DNA from: Gemmatimonadaceae bacterium
Lineage (GTDB): Bacteria; Gemmatimonadota; Gemmatimonadetes; Gemmatimonadales; Gemmatimonadaceae
DNA length: 64,000 nucleotides
Direction: 5' to 3'
Assembly (NCBI GenBank): GCA_030647905.1
Contig: JAUSJA010000033.1
Span: 124,001-188,000 of the forward strand
Both the position numbers and the translations under genes were made by a program. Below, piece by piece: positions 42,149-50,415 of the stretch. The notes under the pieces were generated by a model. The model was not told the DNA's origin. It searched no databases and saw nothing but the letters and a program-made list of their open reading frames with translations. Every line of letters begins with the position of its first letter. Position 1 is the first letter of the stretch.

Positions 42149-42809
42149 CGTACGACTCCGGAGGATGCGCGTCGTCGCGCTCGACGGCGTAGCGGTAGCG
42201 CGCCCGCAGCAACGCCACGTACAGCAGCGTGAATGCGGCGAACGCCAGCAGCAGCGTCGTCAGCATCTCGCCCGGAAGTGACGGCGCGCTCAGCTTTATC
42301 AGGATCGGCCGCGGATGCAGCGTTCTGAAGAGGTAGACGCTCAGATAAATGAACGGTATGAGCAGCGCACCGAGAATTCCGAGGACCGCGCTGTAGCGGG
42401 CGCGAACTTCCCTGTCGTCGAGCGCGCCGCGAAGCACCAGACAGGCGACATAGATGAACCACAGGAACAGCGTCAGCGTGAGCCGCGCGTCCCAAATCCA
42501 GTAGGCGCCCCAGGCCGGCTTGCCCCAAAGTGGCCCGGTCGTGAGAACGACCGTCGTATAGACGACGCCCACCTCGGCCGACGCTTCGGCGATTCGGTCG
42601 AGCCGCTCCTCGCCAAGCCATAGATAGAGCGCGCTCGCGAGGGCGACGAGTCCGAACGCCATGAAGGCAACCCATGCGGCAGGGGCATGGATGTAGAGAA
42701 TCTTCTGGGCGGGGCCCTGGATCGCCTCGAGAGGCGTGAAGAAAATGGCGCGAATATACGTAACGACGACCGCCACGATCGCCGCGACGGTCAGAGGAGT
42801 CGGTTTCAT
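42141..42809 (-). CDS. ccmC: CcmC heme-handling protein for cytochrome c maturation
   Basis: 222 residues from the ATG at 42809, overlapping the upstream ccmA/B stop by 4 bases. Six membrane helices. The tryptophan-rich heme-handling motif is WGAYWIWDARLT (WGxxWxWD), and periplasmic histidines flank it in YIHAPAAWVAF and FRTLHPRP. CcmC transfers heme to CcmE in the periplasm. It is followed by ccmD and precedes the tetrapyrrole genes on the same strand, linking heme supply with cytochrome c assembly. Confidence 0.93.
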   Translation of the reverse strand: MKPTPLTVAAIVAVVVTYIRAIFFTPLEAIQGPAQKILYIHAPAAWVAFMAFGLVALASALYLWLGEERLDRIAEASAEVGVVYTTVVLTTGPLWGKPAWGAYWIWDARLTLTLFLWFIYVACLVLRGALDDREVRARYSAVLGILGALLIPFIYLSVYLFRTLHPRPILIKLSAPSLPGEMLTTLLLAFAAFTLLYVALLRARYRYAVERDDAHPPESYVA

Positions 42810-43105
42810 TCCTCGAGAGTGAATGGATAGGCCAGAGCGCACGCGACGACGAAGACAATGTCGAATGCCACCAGCAATTTAAGCCATGCGACGGCATCTC
42901 CAACCGGGCGCCCGCTCATCAGCTTCGCTGTTGCCTGCGCGGCGGGGATGACGATGGGAACGAAGAAGGGCAGCGCGAGCATCGGAAGCAGCAATTCGGC
43001 ATCGCCAGATCCGACGGAGAGCGTCACGCCATCCACGGCCCGGCGCGTCCCGAAAGACCTGGTCAGGTTCTCAGTGGCGACGACTGTGCCGGTTGCGGTT
43101 TGCAT
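42806..43105 (-). pseudogene. In-frame fusion of ccmA 5' end and ccmB 3' end (internal deletion)
   Basis: 99 residues. Residues 1 to about 31 are the start of the CcmA ATPase (ENLTRSFGTRRAVDGVTLSV), ending just before where Walker A should be. From about residue 33 the sequence is the last part of CcmB (LLLPMLALPFFVPIVIPA, then AWLKLLVAFDIVFVVACALA). About 1 kb of normal ccmA and ccmB is missing; the junction is near nt 43005-43012. Neither fragment can work as an ATPase or a permease. ccmC starts at its stop (ATGA). Either a real deletion, or two genes collapsed by assembly. Confidence 0.8.
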
Positions 43106-43183
43106 GTGTCCGAAAGGTGACACTCTGGCGCGTCCCGTGCAAAACGGGATAATGTTCGCGAAACACGCACACTCTCCGGCAAC

Positions 43184-45148
43184 ATGACAAACATCGACGT
43201 TCTTCTCCAGGAACACCGCAAGTTCCCGCCGGGCGACGAGTTCCGCGCCGCGGCGCTGGTCTCATCGCCCGATCTTTACGACGAGGCGGCCCGGGACCTC
43301 GAGGCCTTCTGGGCGAGAATGGCCGCCGAGCTGGAATGGATCGAACCGTGGAACAAGGTCCTCGACTGGAAGCCGCCGCACGCGGAGTGGTTTACCGGAG
43401 GGAAGATCAATGTCGCGGTGAACTGCATTGACCGGCACATCCGTGGGGCGCGCCGCAACAAGGCAGCGCTGGTCTGGGAAGGTGAGCCCGGCGACAGGCG
43501 AACACTCACGTACTGGGACCTCTATTGCGAGGTCAACAAGTTCGCCAACGTGCTCCGCCGACTGGGAGTGAAGAAGGGCGACCGCGTCGCGATTTACCTG
43601 CCCATGATACCCGAGGCGGCGATCTCGATGCTGGCGTGCGCGCGCATCGGCGCAGTCCACTCCGTCGTGTTCGGCGGGTTCTCTCCCGAATCCCTGAGCG
43701 ACCGCATCAATGACGCGCAGGCGAAGGTGCTCATCACGGCCGACGGCGGTTATCGCCGCGGCCAGGTGATTCCGCTCAAGCGCAACTCCGACAAGGCGCT
43801 CGAGGAGACGCCGTCCATCACCGACGTGATCGTCGTGCAGCGCCGTCCGGGCAGCTCAGGCGACGAGGCCTTCGCCGACATGCAGGAGGGTCGGGACCAC
43901 TGGTGGCACCGACTGATGAAGACCGCGTCAATTCGATGCGAGCCGGAAGTGATGGATGCCGAAGATGTGTTGTACATCCTCTATACATCGGGTACGACAG
44001 GCAAGCCGAAGGGAATCGTGCACACGACCGGTGGATACCTCACCGGCGTGACCACAACGATGCGGATTGTTTTCGACCTGAAAGAGGATGACGTCTTCTG
44101 GTGCACGGCCGATGTGGGCTGGGTGACCGGGCATTCGTATCTCGTATATGGCCCTCTGGCCAATGGCGCTACGTGCGTGATGTACGAAGGTGCGCCGGAC
44201 TGGCCCGAGAGGGACCGGTTCTGGGAAATCTGCGAGCGGCACGGCGTAACGATTCTCTACACCGCGCCGACGGCGATTCGCGCGTTCATGAAATGGGGTG
44301 ATGAGTATCCCGCCGCTCATGACCTGTCGAGACTGCGACTACTTGGCACGGTCGGTGAGCCGATCAATCCCGAGGCATGGATGTGGTATCGCGAGCATAT
44401 CGGGGGCAACCGGTGTCCGATCGTTGACACATGGTGGCAGACGGAGACGGGCTGCATCGTGATCTCCCCGCTTCCGGGCGTTACGGCGACCAAGCCGGGT
44501 AGCGCCACAATGGCGTTACCAGGCTTTTCCGCCGATCTGATGGACGCGAAGGCGGAGCCGATTCCCGTGGGCGGTGGTCTGCTCGCACTCACCCACCCGT
44601 GGCCGTCCATGCTCCGGACCATCTGGGGCGACGACGCGCGGTATGTCGAGACCTACTACACCAAGTGGCCCGGCCGCCCGGATCTTTATTTCCCGGGTGA
44701 CGGGGCGAAGCGCGACGAGGAGGGCTACTTCTGGATCCTGGGTCGGGTGGACGACGTGCTGAACGTTGCCGGTCACCGGATCGGGACGATGGAAGTCGAG
44801 TCCGCTCTGGTCGAGCATCCGTCGGTAGCGGAAGCCGCCGTGGTCGGCCGGACTCACGAGCTTAAGGGTCAGGCGATCGCCGCGTTCGTCACCCTCCGCG
44901 AAGGTCGGAAGGCGAACCCTGCGCTGCGCGACGAGCTCAGGCAGTTCGTGGCGGACAAAATAGGGGCTCTGGCGAGGCCGGACGACATCATATTCAGCGC
45001 CGATCTCCCGAAAACCCGCTCGGGGAAGATCATGCGGCGGCTGTTGAGGGATATCGCCGAGGGGAGGACGCTGGGGGACACCACCACGCTGGCGGACCCG
45101 AACGTGGTGGCCAGCCTCAAAGACCAGTACGAGAGCGAAGAGGGGTAG
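43184..45148 (+). CDS. acsA: Acetyl-CoA synthetase (AMP-forming)
   Basis: 654 residues of normal length. AMP-binding P-loop [47 protein letters not shown] and the acetylatable lysine in [15 protein letters not shown]. Acetate + ATP + CoA gives acetyl-CoA in the cytoplasm. Divergent from the ccm/hem operon with 78 bases between start codons; GATAAT at 43151-43156 is a possible -10 for it. Acetylation of the C-terminal lysine is known to regulate this family. Confidence 0.96.
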   Translation: MTNIDVLLQEHRKFPPGDEFRAAALVSSPDLYDEAARDLEAFWARMAAELEWIEPWNKVLDWKPPHAEWFTGGKINVAVNCIDRHIRGARRNKAALVWEGEPGDRRTLTYWDLYCEVNKFANVLRRLGVKKGDRVAIYLPMIPEAAISMLACARIGAVHSVVFGGFSPESLSDRINDAQAKVLITADGGYRRGQVIPLKRNSDKALEETPSITDVIVVQRRPGSSGDEAFADMQEGRDHWWHRLMKTASIRCEPEVMDAEDVLYILYTSGTTGKPKGIVHTTGGYLTGVTTTMRIVFDLKEDDVFWCTADVGWVTGHSYLVYGPLANGATCVMYEGAPDWPERDRFWEICERHGVTILYTAPTAIRAFMKWGDEYPAAHDLSRLRLLGTVGEPINPEAWMWYREHIGGNRCPIVDTWWQTETGCIVISPLPGVTATKPGSATMALPGFSADLMDAKAEPIPVGGGLLALTHPWPSMLRTIWGDDARYVETYYTKWPGRPDLYFPGDGAKRDEEGYFWILGRVDDVLNVAGHRIGTMEVESALVEHPSVAEAAVVGRTHELKGQAIAAFVTLREGRKANPALRDELRQFVADKIGALARPDDIIFSADLPKTRSGKIMRRLLRDIAEGRTLGDTTTLADPNVVASLKDQYESEEG

Positions 45149-45203
45149 CGTCGGAAGATCGGTGCCCATAGTGGAGCAAACGCAGCTCCTTTGAAAGCGT
45201 AAT

Positions 45204-45230
45204 CACAGATGGCGCACAGATGACACAGAA
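45204..45230. repeat. CACAGATG-type degenerate repeat in intergenic region
   Basis: CACAGATGGCG, CACAGATGA and CACAGAAA follow one another in the 224-base gap after acsA. Degenerate CACAGATG-unit sequences are a familiar dispersed intergenic element in many environmental bacteria. Nothing else is recognised in this gap. Confidence 0.4.
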
Positions 45231-45372
45231 AAGGCGGGAAAAGACTTAGGGGGAACTACGTGGCTGGGTGCCCGGGGGATCGGCGCGGATGCTCCCGACG
45301 GGCGTCGCCTGACCATGGTATGAACCCTGCCTTAGATTTCGGCTGTAGAACTCAGATACCCGGGACGGTCAC

Positions 45373-45747
45373 ATGCTAGGTGGTTTGTTTCCTGAATCGA
45401 TTTTCGGCAGAAAGCTGAACCCCAACGCGGAGCGGCGTCTTCGACTGTCGCAGGCGCGTGCCGAGGAGACCGTCATCCGCGCTCATGTGGACAATGCCCT
45501 GATGTTCGTGGACACCCTGGCCGAAGATCTCTCATTCGATCGGGCGATCGACACCTATATCCGGGTCATGGGGATCCCCGAGCCGCTCGCCAGCACCGTC
45601 GCAACGCGGGCTCTGGTGAGCCTGGGCCGGGATCTGGTCCCGTTCCGCCGCCGTGCCCGCGAAGACGGTCAGGAGGACGAGGATGTGAAGCCGCGCCTCC
45701 GCCTCGACGACGCCGCTGCCAGGCAGAGGAGCATCAAGAGAGCGTAA
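45373..45747 (+). CDS. Hypothetical soluble protein
   Basis: 124 residues, mostly helical, starting MLGGLFPESIFGRKLN, with a central region ETVIRAHVDNALMFVDTLAE and a basic C-terminus RQRSIKRA. No domain recognised and no signal peptide. Preceded by a possible -10 TAGAAC about 37 bases before the start. The 3' end runs into a heptamer repeat. Confidence 0.6.
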   Translation: MLGGLFPESIFGRKLNPNAERRLRLSQARAEETVIRAHVDNALMFVDTLAEDLSFDRAIDTYIRVMGIPEPLASTVATRALVSLGRDLVPFRRRAREDGQEDEDVKPRLRLDDAAARQRSIKRA

Positions 45748-45811
45748 CCCGTTACCTGTTACCTGTTACCCGTTGCTGTGAGCAGCGGGCAGCGGGCAGC
45801 GGGCAGCGGGT
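45744..45811. repeat. Two heptamer arrays between convergent genes
   Basis: GTTACCY repeated about four times (45744-45771) is followed, after a short spacer, by AGCGGGC repeated four times (45784-45811). AGCGGGC is the complement of a rotation of the GCTGCCC unit at 13333-13367, so the two arrays could pair as an extended hairpin in RNA. The start lies inside the last codons of the hypothetical gene. Confidence 0.75.
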
Positions 45812-45812
45812 C

Positions 45813-46760
45813 CTACTTGGGCGTCGCGACTCGCTGGGGGAATCCGCGGAAGGCCGCCTGCAGTGTATTGCCAAGGCCACCGAAGACGTTTGAGCCCCAG
45901 CAGTATGCGTTGCCGTCCGTGCCCACCGCGCTGATGCTGGCGAACGTTGCGATGGCTTCGCCTCCGGAGACGGGGATCGGCGTAGTACTGTGCACGACGC
46001 GTGCATCGCCGAGTTGTCCGAAAGAGTCAGCACCCCAACAATAGGCTGCTCCAGCAGTTGTGAGAGCGCATGTGTGCGCGCCGCCAACGGTTATCGAGTT
46101 GAACGTCAGAGCTGAGGTTACGAGAGTCGGCTGCGCACGATCGCCGGTCTGTCCGTTGCCGATCTGTCCGAACGAATTCATTCCCCAGCAATACGCACGA
46201 CCCGCAATGCTGATGGCGCACCCGGTGGAATCTCCGCTCGCGATCGTGGCGAAATCGATGTCGCGGGAAATCCGTATAGGCAACAGGCTACACGGTGTCG
46301 CTGCGGAAACGACCGAATCACCTGAGATTGTGGTCGTCTGGTTTTCCGGGAAGCAAGTCGAGTCGGCTCTAGCCCCGAGTTGGCCGTGGTTATTAATACC
46401 CCAGCAGAAGCCCTGACCGAGACTGATCAGGCCACATCCGGCGTCATCCCCTGCTTCGATGCCGTTGAGCAACGAGTTCCCATTCAGGAATACACGCGGA
46501 AGGACGAGAAGCGCTCCCGTGCCAGTCACTCCCTCGCCGAGAGCGGTAATGGATACGCTTCCCGACCCGGAGGTAGCCAGCTTGGCGGTGGAATCACTCG
46601 TTTGAATGACCGAGACAGAGTTATTCGACGCACCAAAGGTGAATCGCACGTTCGATACGCGTGCGCCATTGGGCCCGAAGGCGCGGGCAGTAACCGTTGC
46701 CGTATCGCCGGCGACAACGGCAGTTCGAGCGGATGCGGCCAATGCGGCTTCAGAAGGCAA
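45813..46760 (-). CDS. RCC1-repeat secreted protein, probably 5'-truncated
   Basis: 315 residues if read from TTG at 46760. An Ig-like region (about 1-85; VVAGDTATVTARAFGPNGAR) is followed by three RCC1-type repeats (CWGINNHGQLG, YCWGMNSFGQIGNG, YCWGADSFGQLG) and a last YCWGSNVFGGLG. Such proteins normally carry a signal peptide, but a stop lies directly before this start. A better start context (AGGAG, 4 bases, ATG at 46785) lies upstream in a different frame and would encode only MLAGRHRLIAF. I therefore suspect loss of about 60-100 codons or a frameshift. Secreted, function unknown. Confidence 0.65.
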   Translation of the reverse strand: MPSEAALAASARTAVVAGDTATVTARAFGPNGARVSNVRFTFGASNNSVSVIQTSDSTAKLATSGSGSVSITALGEGVTGTGALLVLPRVFLNGNSLLNGIEAGDDAGCGLISLGQGFCWGINNHGQLGARADSTCFPENQTTTISGDSVVSAATPCSLLPIRISRDIDFATIASGDSTGCAISIAGRAYCWGMNSFGQIGNGQTGDRAQPTLVTSALTFNSITVGGAHTCALTTAGAAYCWGADSFGQLGDARVVHSTTPIPVSGGEAIATFASISAVGTDGNAYCWGSNVFGGLGNTLQAAFRGFPQRVATPK

Positions 46761-46913
46761 TCAGACGATGTCGCCCGGCCAACATAGAACTCCTGCCGAA
46801 GAGCGTCAATGCACTAATGCAATGGTTGTTCGCTTTCGCGTGTAGTATCTCGTTTCCGTTACAAGAAAAATTGCGGTGGAACGTGGTTCAATCGAGCAAG
46901 CACTCAGTCCCGC

Positions 46914-47357
46914 TCAGGTATCCCCGGGATCCGACCCACGCCTCGTGTCCCGGTAATCAGCGACACACACCAGGAAGATGCTGGTCACGATGATCGCCGA
47001 CATGACGCACCACTGACAGATCGCGTGGATCACGAACAGCTCGAGGTACGTCAGCCACGCCGAGAAGAGGACTCCGGTGCCGGCTGCGGTGACGAGCGCC
47101 AGCGACACGGACACCGACTCGGCGTAGCGTTCCCCAGTGCTCGCGACGGCCAGCACGAACATCCCGCCGTAGAACGCGACTCCCCAGCCGGCGACCGGGA
47201 TGCCAAAGAATGTCGCCCACCTGCTGGTGTTCACCGTTTCGCACGAGCCGATGCTGCACGTGAGCGCGCCGACCATGCCCAGCTTGTACAGAAGCAGATA
47301 GAGCGCGACGAAGATCCCGGCGAGCGAGAGCGCCGCCACGACCATCCGCTTCGTCAC
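46914..47357 (-). CDS. Vitamin K epoxide reductase (VKOR)-family membrane oxidoreductase
   Basis: 147 residues with four hydrophobic helices. Conserved VKOR cysteines are the periplasmic loop pair in GALTCSIGSCETVN and the active-site HAICQWCVM (CxxC). Bacterial VKOR reoxidises DsbA-like proteins and passes electrons to quinone. It follows the DsbA-like gene with a 4-base overlap, so the pair forms a complete disulfide-forming module, useful for cytochrome c assembly and secreted enzymes. Confidence 0.92.
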   Translation of the reverse strand: MTKRMVVAALSLAGIFVALYLLLYKLGMVGALTCSIGSCETVNTSRWATFFGIPVAGWGVAFYGGMFVLAVASTGERYAESVSVSLALVTAAGTGVLFSAWLTYLELFVIHAICQWCVMSAIIVTSIFLVCVADYRDTRRGSDPGDT

Positions 47358-48067
47358 TTCTGCGTTGCCGAGTCCACGATTGCCTTGAGGGCGTCGTAGG
47401 GCAGCGCGCCAGGGTACATCTTGTCGGCGATGATAAACGTCGGCGTCGTGTCCACCCTGCGGCGCTCACCTTCCGCCTGGTTCGCCATGATGCGGCCCTG
47501 ATACTTGCGCGAATCGTAGCAGCTCTCCCAGACGTTCGTGTCGAGGCCGATGTCGGACGCGTACTTCTCGAAGAACGGCTTCGGATTGTCGGTCGCCTCC
47601 GTGTTCCACTGATCCTGGGCCATGAAGATGCGGTCGTGCATCTCCCAGAACTTCCCCTGATCGTTGGCGCAGGCAGCGGCGTTGTGCGCGCCCTGGCTGT
47701 TCTTGTGCTGCGGGAGGGGGAAATCGTAGAAAGTCAGGCTGGCCAGCCCGGTGTCTATGATCCGCTTCCTGACGTCGGGCTCCGTGACGGTGGCGAACTG
47801 GCCGCATCCCGGGCACTCGAAGTCCGCGAACTCGACGATCTTCACCGGGGCATCGGACTTGCCCATGGTGTAGCCTTGCGCGGGGCCGACGGTGGCGAGG
47901 TCCACCTTGACCTCAGTGCCGACTGCACCGGCAGGTTTGCGGAGCAGCGTATAGCCCAGTATGCTTGCGCCGATGACCGCGATGGCGGCGAGGACGTAGT
48001 AGAACCCGGTTGGCCGGGTTGATGCGTTGCGGACGGTGCTCCGTCGCTTGTTCTTGTTGTCAGCCAT
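47354..48067 (-). CDS. DsbA-like thioredoxin-fold protein, membrane-anchored
   Basis: 237 residues with a membrane helix at about 22-42, then a DsbA-type thioredoxin fold: VKIVEFADFECPGCGQFATV (active site CPGC), TFYDFPLPQHKNSQGAHNAA and a cis-proline loop TTPTFIIADKMYPG. It also has a Cys-containing helix (NVWESCYDSRKY). Together with the overlapping VKOR it should oxidise cysteines of exported proteins. Divergent from the alpha/beta hydrolase gene (79-base gap). Confidence 0.92.
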   Translation of the reverse strand: MADNKNKRRSTVRNASTRPTGFYYVLAAIAVIGASILGYTLLRKPAGAVGTEVKVDLATVGPAQGYTMGKSDAPVKIVEFADFECPGCGQFATVTEPDVRKRIIDTGLASLTFYDFPLPQHKNSQGAHNAAACANDQGKFWEMHDRIFMAQDQWNTEATDNPKPFFEKYASDIGLDTNVWESCYDSRKYQGRIMANQAEGERRRVDTTPTFIIADKMYPGALPYDALKAIVDSATQK

Positions 48068-48146
48068 TACCGAGCCGTGTTAGAGTGTTTCCAAGCGTCG
48101 TGAAGACGCGTGACCGAGGCTGAAAAGCTAGGGGAGAGTACCCGTT

Positions 48147-48992
48147 ATGCAAGCTGATGTTCTTCGCGTACCAGTCGGCCCGGGCGCGATGCACGTCGAA
48201 AGATTCGGTCACGGTGGCACCGCCGTCATTCTGATACACGGCTTCGGCACCTCCAGTTTTCTCTGGCGCAACGTCGCGCCTGCGATCACCTATGCCGGTC
48301 ATACTGCGTACGCCATAGACCTGTTCGGGCACGGCGAATCGGACCGTTCGCCGGACGCCGATTTCGGCATCGCTGCCCAGGCGGAATACCTGGACGCGGC
48401 GATGACGGTGCTGCGCGTCGCGCGCGGCATCGTCGTCGGAGTGGACATCGGAGGAGACGTGGCCCTCCGACTTGCCGCCACACGCCCCGAGCGGGTCGAG
48501 AAGCTCGTGCTGATCAACACACCCGCGTTCGACGAGATCCCCGCGAAGGACATCACCCAGATGCAGCGCAGCACGGCGAAGTTCGCCTTCCGCACCACGC
48601 GGGGAATACTCGGAGCCGCGCCGCTGATCGAGGGCGTTCTCCGGGGCAGCGTCGCCGATCCCGACACTAACATGCCAACCCGGCTGGTCGCGCGGTATCT
48701 GGCACCGTTCGTTGGCAAGGACGGCGTCAACCATCTGCTGACTCTCGCAAGCTCGATCACCGATGAAGACATGGAGGAGATAGACCTCCGCACCATTCAC
48801 GTGCCGACGCTGATTCTCTGGGGAGAGCGCGACACATGGGTGGACCCGAAAATCGCCGACCGGCTCGTCAACGCGTTGCCCGACGGGCGGCTCGTGCGGT
48901 TTCCCGGAGTTGGACGCCTCATTCCCGAGGAGAATCCCGAGCAACTGAACGAGCTCCTGCTCGAATTCATGAGACGCCGCGCAGTTGCCTGA
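48147..48992 (+). CDS. Alpha/beta hydrolase with Asp nucleophile but no catalytic histidine
   Basis: 281 residues. Oxyanion HGFGTSSFLWRN (H31), a nucleophile elbow GVDIGGD with Asp100 (epoxide hydrolase/haloalkane dehalogenase type), and an acid at WGERDTWVDP. In the place of the usual G-x-GH histidine the protein reads PGVGRLIPEENP (Arg). The catalytic triad is thus incomplete, and a pseudo-enzyme or altered chemistry should be considered. No signal peptide. Function unknown. Confidence 0.8.
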   Translation: MQADVLRVPVGPGAMHVERFGHGGTAVILIHGFGTSSFLWRNVAPAITYAGHTAYAIDLFGHGESDRSPDADFGIAAQAEYLDAAMTVLRVARGIVVGVDIGGDVALRLAATRPERVEKLVLINTPAFDEIPAKDITQMQRSTAKFAFRTTRGILGAAPLIEGVLRGSVADPDTNMPTRLVARYLAPFVGKDGVNHLLTLASSITDEDMEEIDLRTIHVPTLILWGERDTWVDPKIADRLVNALPDGRLVRFPGVGRLIPEENPEQLNELLLEFMRRRAVA

Positions 48993-49035
48993 AAGACTGT
49001 AAAAACGACACTTTTCGATTAGATTTCGGGTATCA

Positions 49036-49320
49036 ATGTCAAATCTTTTACCCGGATTAATGAACAAGCAGAAGCCTAAATACACGAGAGGCGCCGCGCC
49101 GGTCACGACTCCGTTCGAGGAAGCGCGCGACGAGATGTTTCAGCACATCATGAAGTGTGGCGTCATCGGGTCTATTCCCGACGACCAGAAGGAGTGGTTC
49201 GACGGCACGATGAACTACCTTGCGGAGCGCTACCACGAGCTCAGCCCCCGCCAGATCGGTGAGCTGAGAGTACTCGGCGAGCGGTTCTCGCAGCCCGCCA
49301 AGGTCAAAGCGGCAGTCTAG
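49036..49320 (+). CDS. Small hypothetical protein
   Basis: 94 residues, helical and charged, with EARDEMFQHIMKCGVIGS and MNYLAERYHELSPRQIGEL. The ATG at 49060 (MNKQKPKYTRG) is an alternative start. No domain recognised; composition suggests a DNA- or protein-binding helical protein. Convergent with the next gene, 31 bases between stops. Confidence 0.55.
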   Translation: MSNLLPGLMNKQKPKYTRGAAPVTTPFEEARDEMFQHIMKCGVIGSIPDDQKEWFDGTMNYLAERYHELSPRQIGELRVLGERFSQPAKVKAAV

Positions 49321-49351
49321 TTCTCCGGCGGCAGCACGTGCGGAGCGCGCG

Positions 49352-49834
49352 TCAACGCCGCCGCTCCGCAGCCGCCCGGCGGATTATCACACCGATCCGC
49401 CCGCCACCTCCGAGGCCAGCCTCGACCGATGTCGTGAAGCCGTGGTGTACCGGTCCGTCCACGCCCGCGAACACGAGCAGATAGACGCGCCCCAGCCTGC
49501 TCTCGTCAAATCGCGCGCTCAATCCGCCTCCCCCGTATGGAGCCCATCGGTGCTCGCGGAACGGATCCAGGTGGAATCGGTTGATGAAATCAATTCTTCC
49601 GCTCAGCCCGTCACGACCGGCTCCCACGCCGGTAACCATTCCCGATCGCAGGTACGTCCCGACCGGGGTCGTGAAGCCGGCACCGGCCTGGAGCGCGCTC
49701 ACTGACGCGACGATCGCGTCTACGCGGGCCTCCACATCCATGCGGTGGGCATTGCTGCCCTGGGCGTTCGCCACGATTGGCATGGCCAGCGCGGCGGCCA
49801 GCCACAGACGGTTACCGGGCGGCTTTCGCGGCAC
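49352..49834 (-). CDS. Small exported protein, possible outer-membrane barrel fragment
   Basis: 160 residues with a signal peptide ending IVANAQG. The mature part is Gly-rich with beta-like alternation: AGFTTPVGTYLRSGMVTGVGAG and YGGGGLSARFDESRLGRVYLLVFAG. Looks like a short barrel or a lipid-binding strand protein. It overlaps the 3' end of the phosphatidyltransferase gene by 23 bases. No known domain recognised. Confidence 0.5.
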   Translation of the reverse strand: MPRKPPGNRLWLAAALAMPIVANAQGSNAHRMDVEARVDAIVASVSALQAGAGFTTPVGTYLRSGMVTGVGAGRDGLSGRIDFINRFHLDPFREHRWAPYGGGGLSARFDESRLGRVYLLVFAGVDGPVHHGFTTSVEAGLGGGGRIGVIIRRAAAERRR

Positions 49835-50351
49835 GTCGCGCTCGCTCCAACGCTACCGTATAGTCCACGATGGACACGGCTGACAGCGCACCAATGAGCA
49901 GCACAAGCGGCTGCACTATCCGCGGCGCCAGCAGCACCGCCAGAAGCAGCGCGAGCTGGAACGTCGTCACCGTCTTGCCCAGCAGCCGGGCCTGAAATGC
50001 CGAGGCCGTGAGTCCCGGAATGAATCGTGCCACTATGAAGCCGACAGCGGTGGCGATGTCTCGCGAGAGGAAGATGAAATACTGGCCGGTGGTGATGCTC
50101 CCTTCGACCAGATATGACGACACCGCGGCGAGAACGAAAACACGGTCAGCAAAGGGGTCAATCAGCGCGCCGGCGACCGTCGAGCTGTTGCCCCGGCGGG
50201 CCATCCATCCGTCGAGGTAATCCGTCGCGGCCGCTGAAAGGATGAGAACCACACGCTGCCACGGACCAGCGATTATTACGAACGCGAGCGCCAGAAGGAG
50301 GCGGGAAAGAGAGATGCTGTTGGGAAGAGTGAAGATCTTGCCGCGCTCCAT
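49812..50351 (-). CDS. CDP-alcohol phosphatidyltransferase (PgsA-like)
   Basis: 179 residues, about five membrane helices. The family motif is complete: DYLDGWMARRGNSSTVAG then ALIDPFADR (DGx2ARx8Gx3Dx3D). N-terminus FTLPNSISLSRLLLALAFVI is typical of PgsA/CdsA-related enzymes. It transfers phosphatidyl from CDP-diacylglycerol to a polyol such as glycerol-3-phosphate. Acceptor not determinable from the sequence. Confidence 0.88.
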   Translation of the reverse strand: MERGKIFTLPNSISLSRLLLALAFVIIAGPWQRVVLILSAAATDYLDGWMARRGNSSTVAGALIDPFADRVFVLAAVSSYLVEGSITTGQYFIFLSRDIATAVGFIVARFIPGLTASAFQARLLGKTVTTFQLALLLAVLLAPRIVQPLVLLIGALSAVSIVDYTVALERARRAAKAAR

Positions 50352-50415
50352 CGGCCAAAGCTAGGTGGCGTGTTCGACGCTTGCCAGCATGTCAAGTGAA
50401 CTCTAGGTTCCGGTC

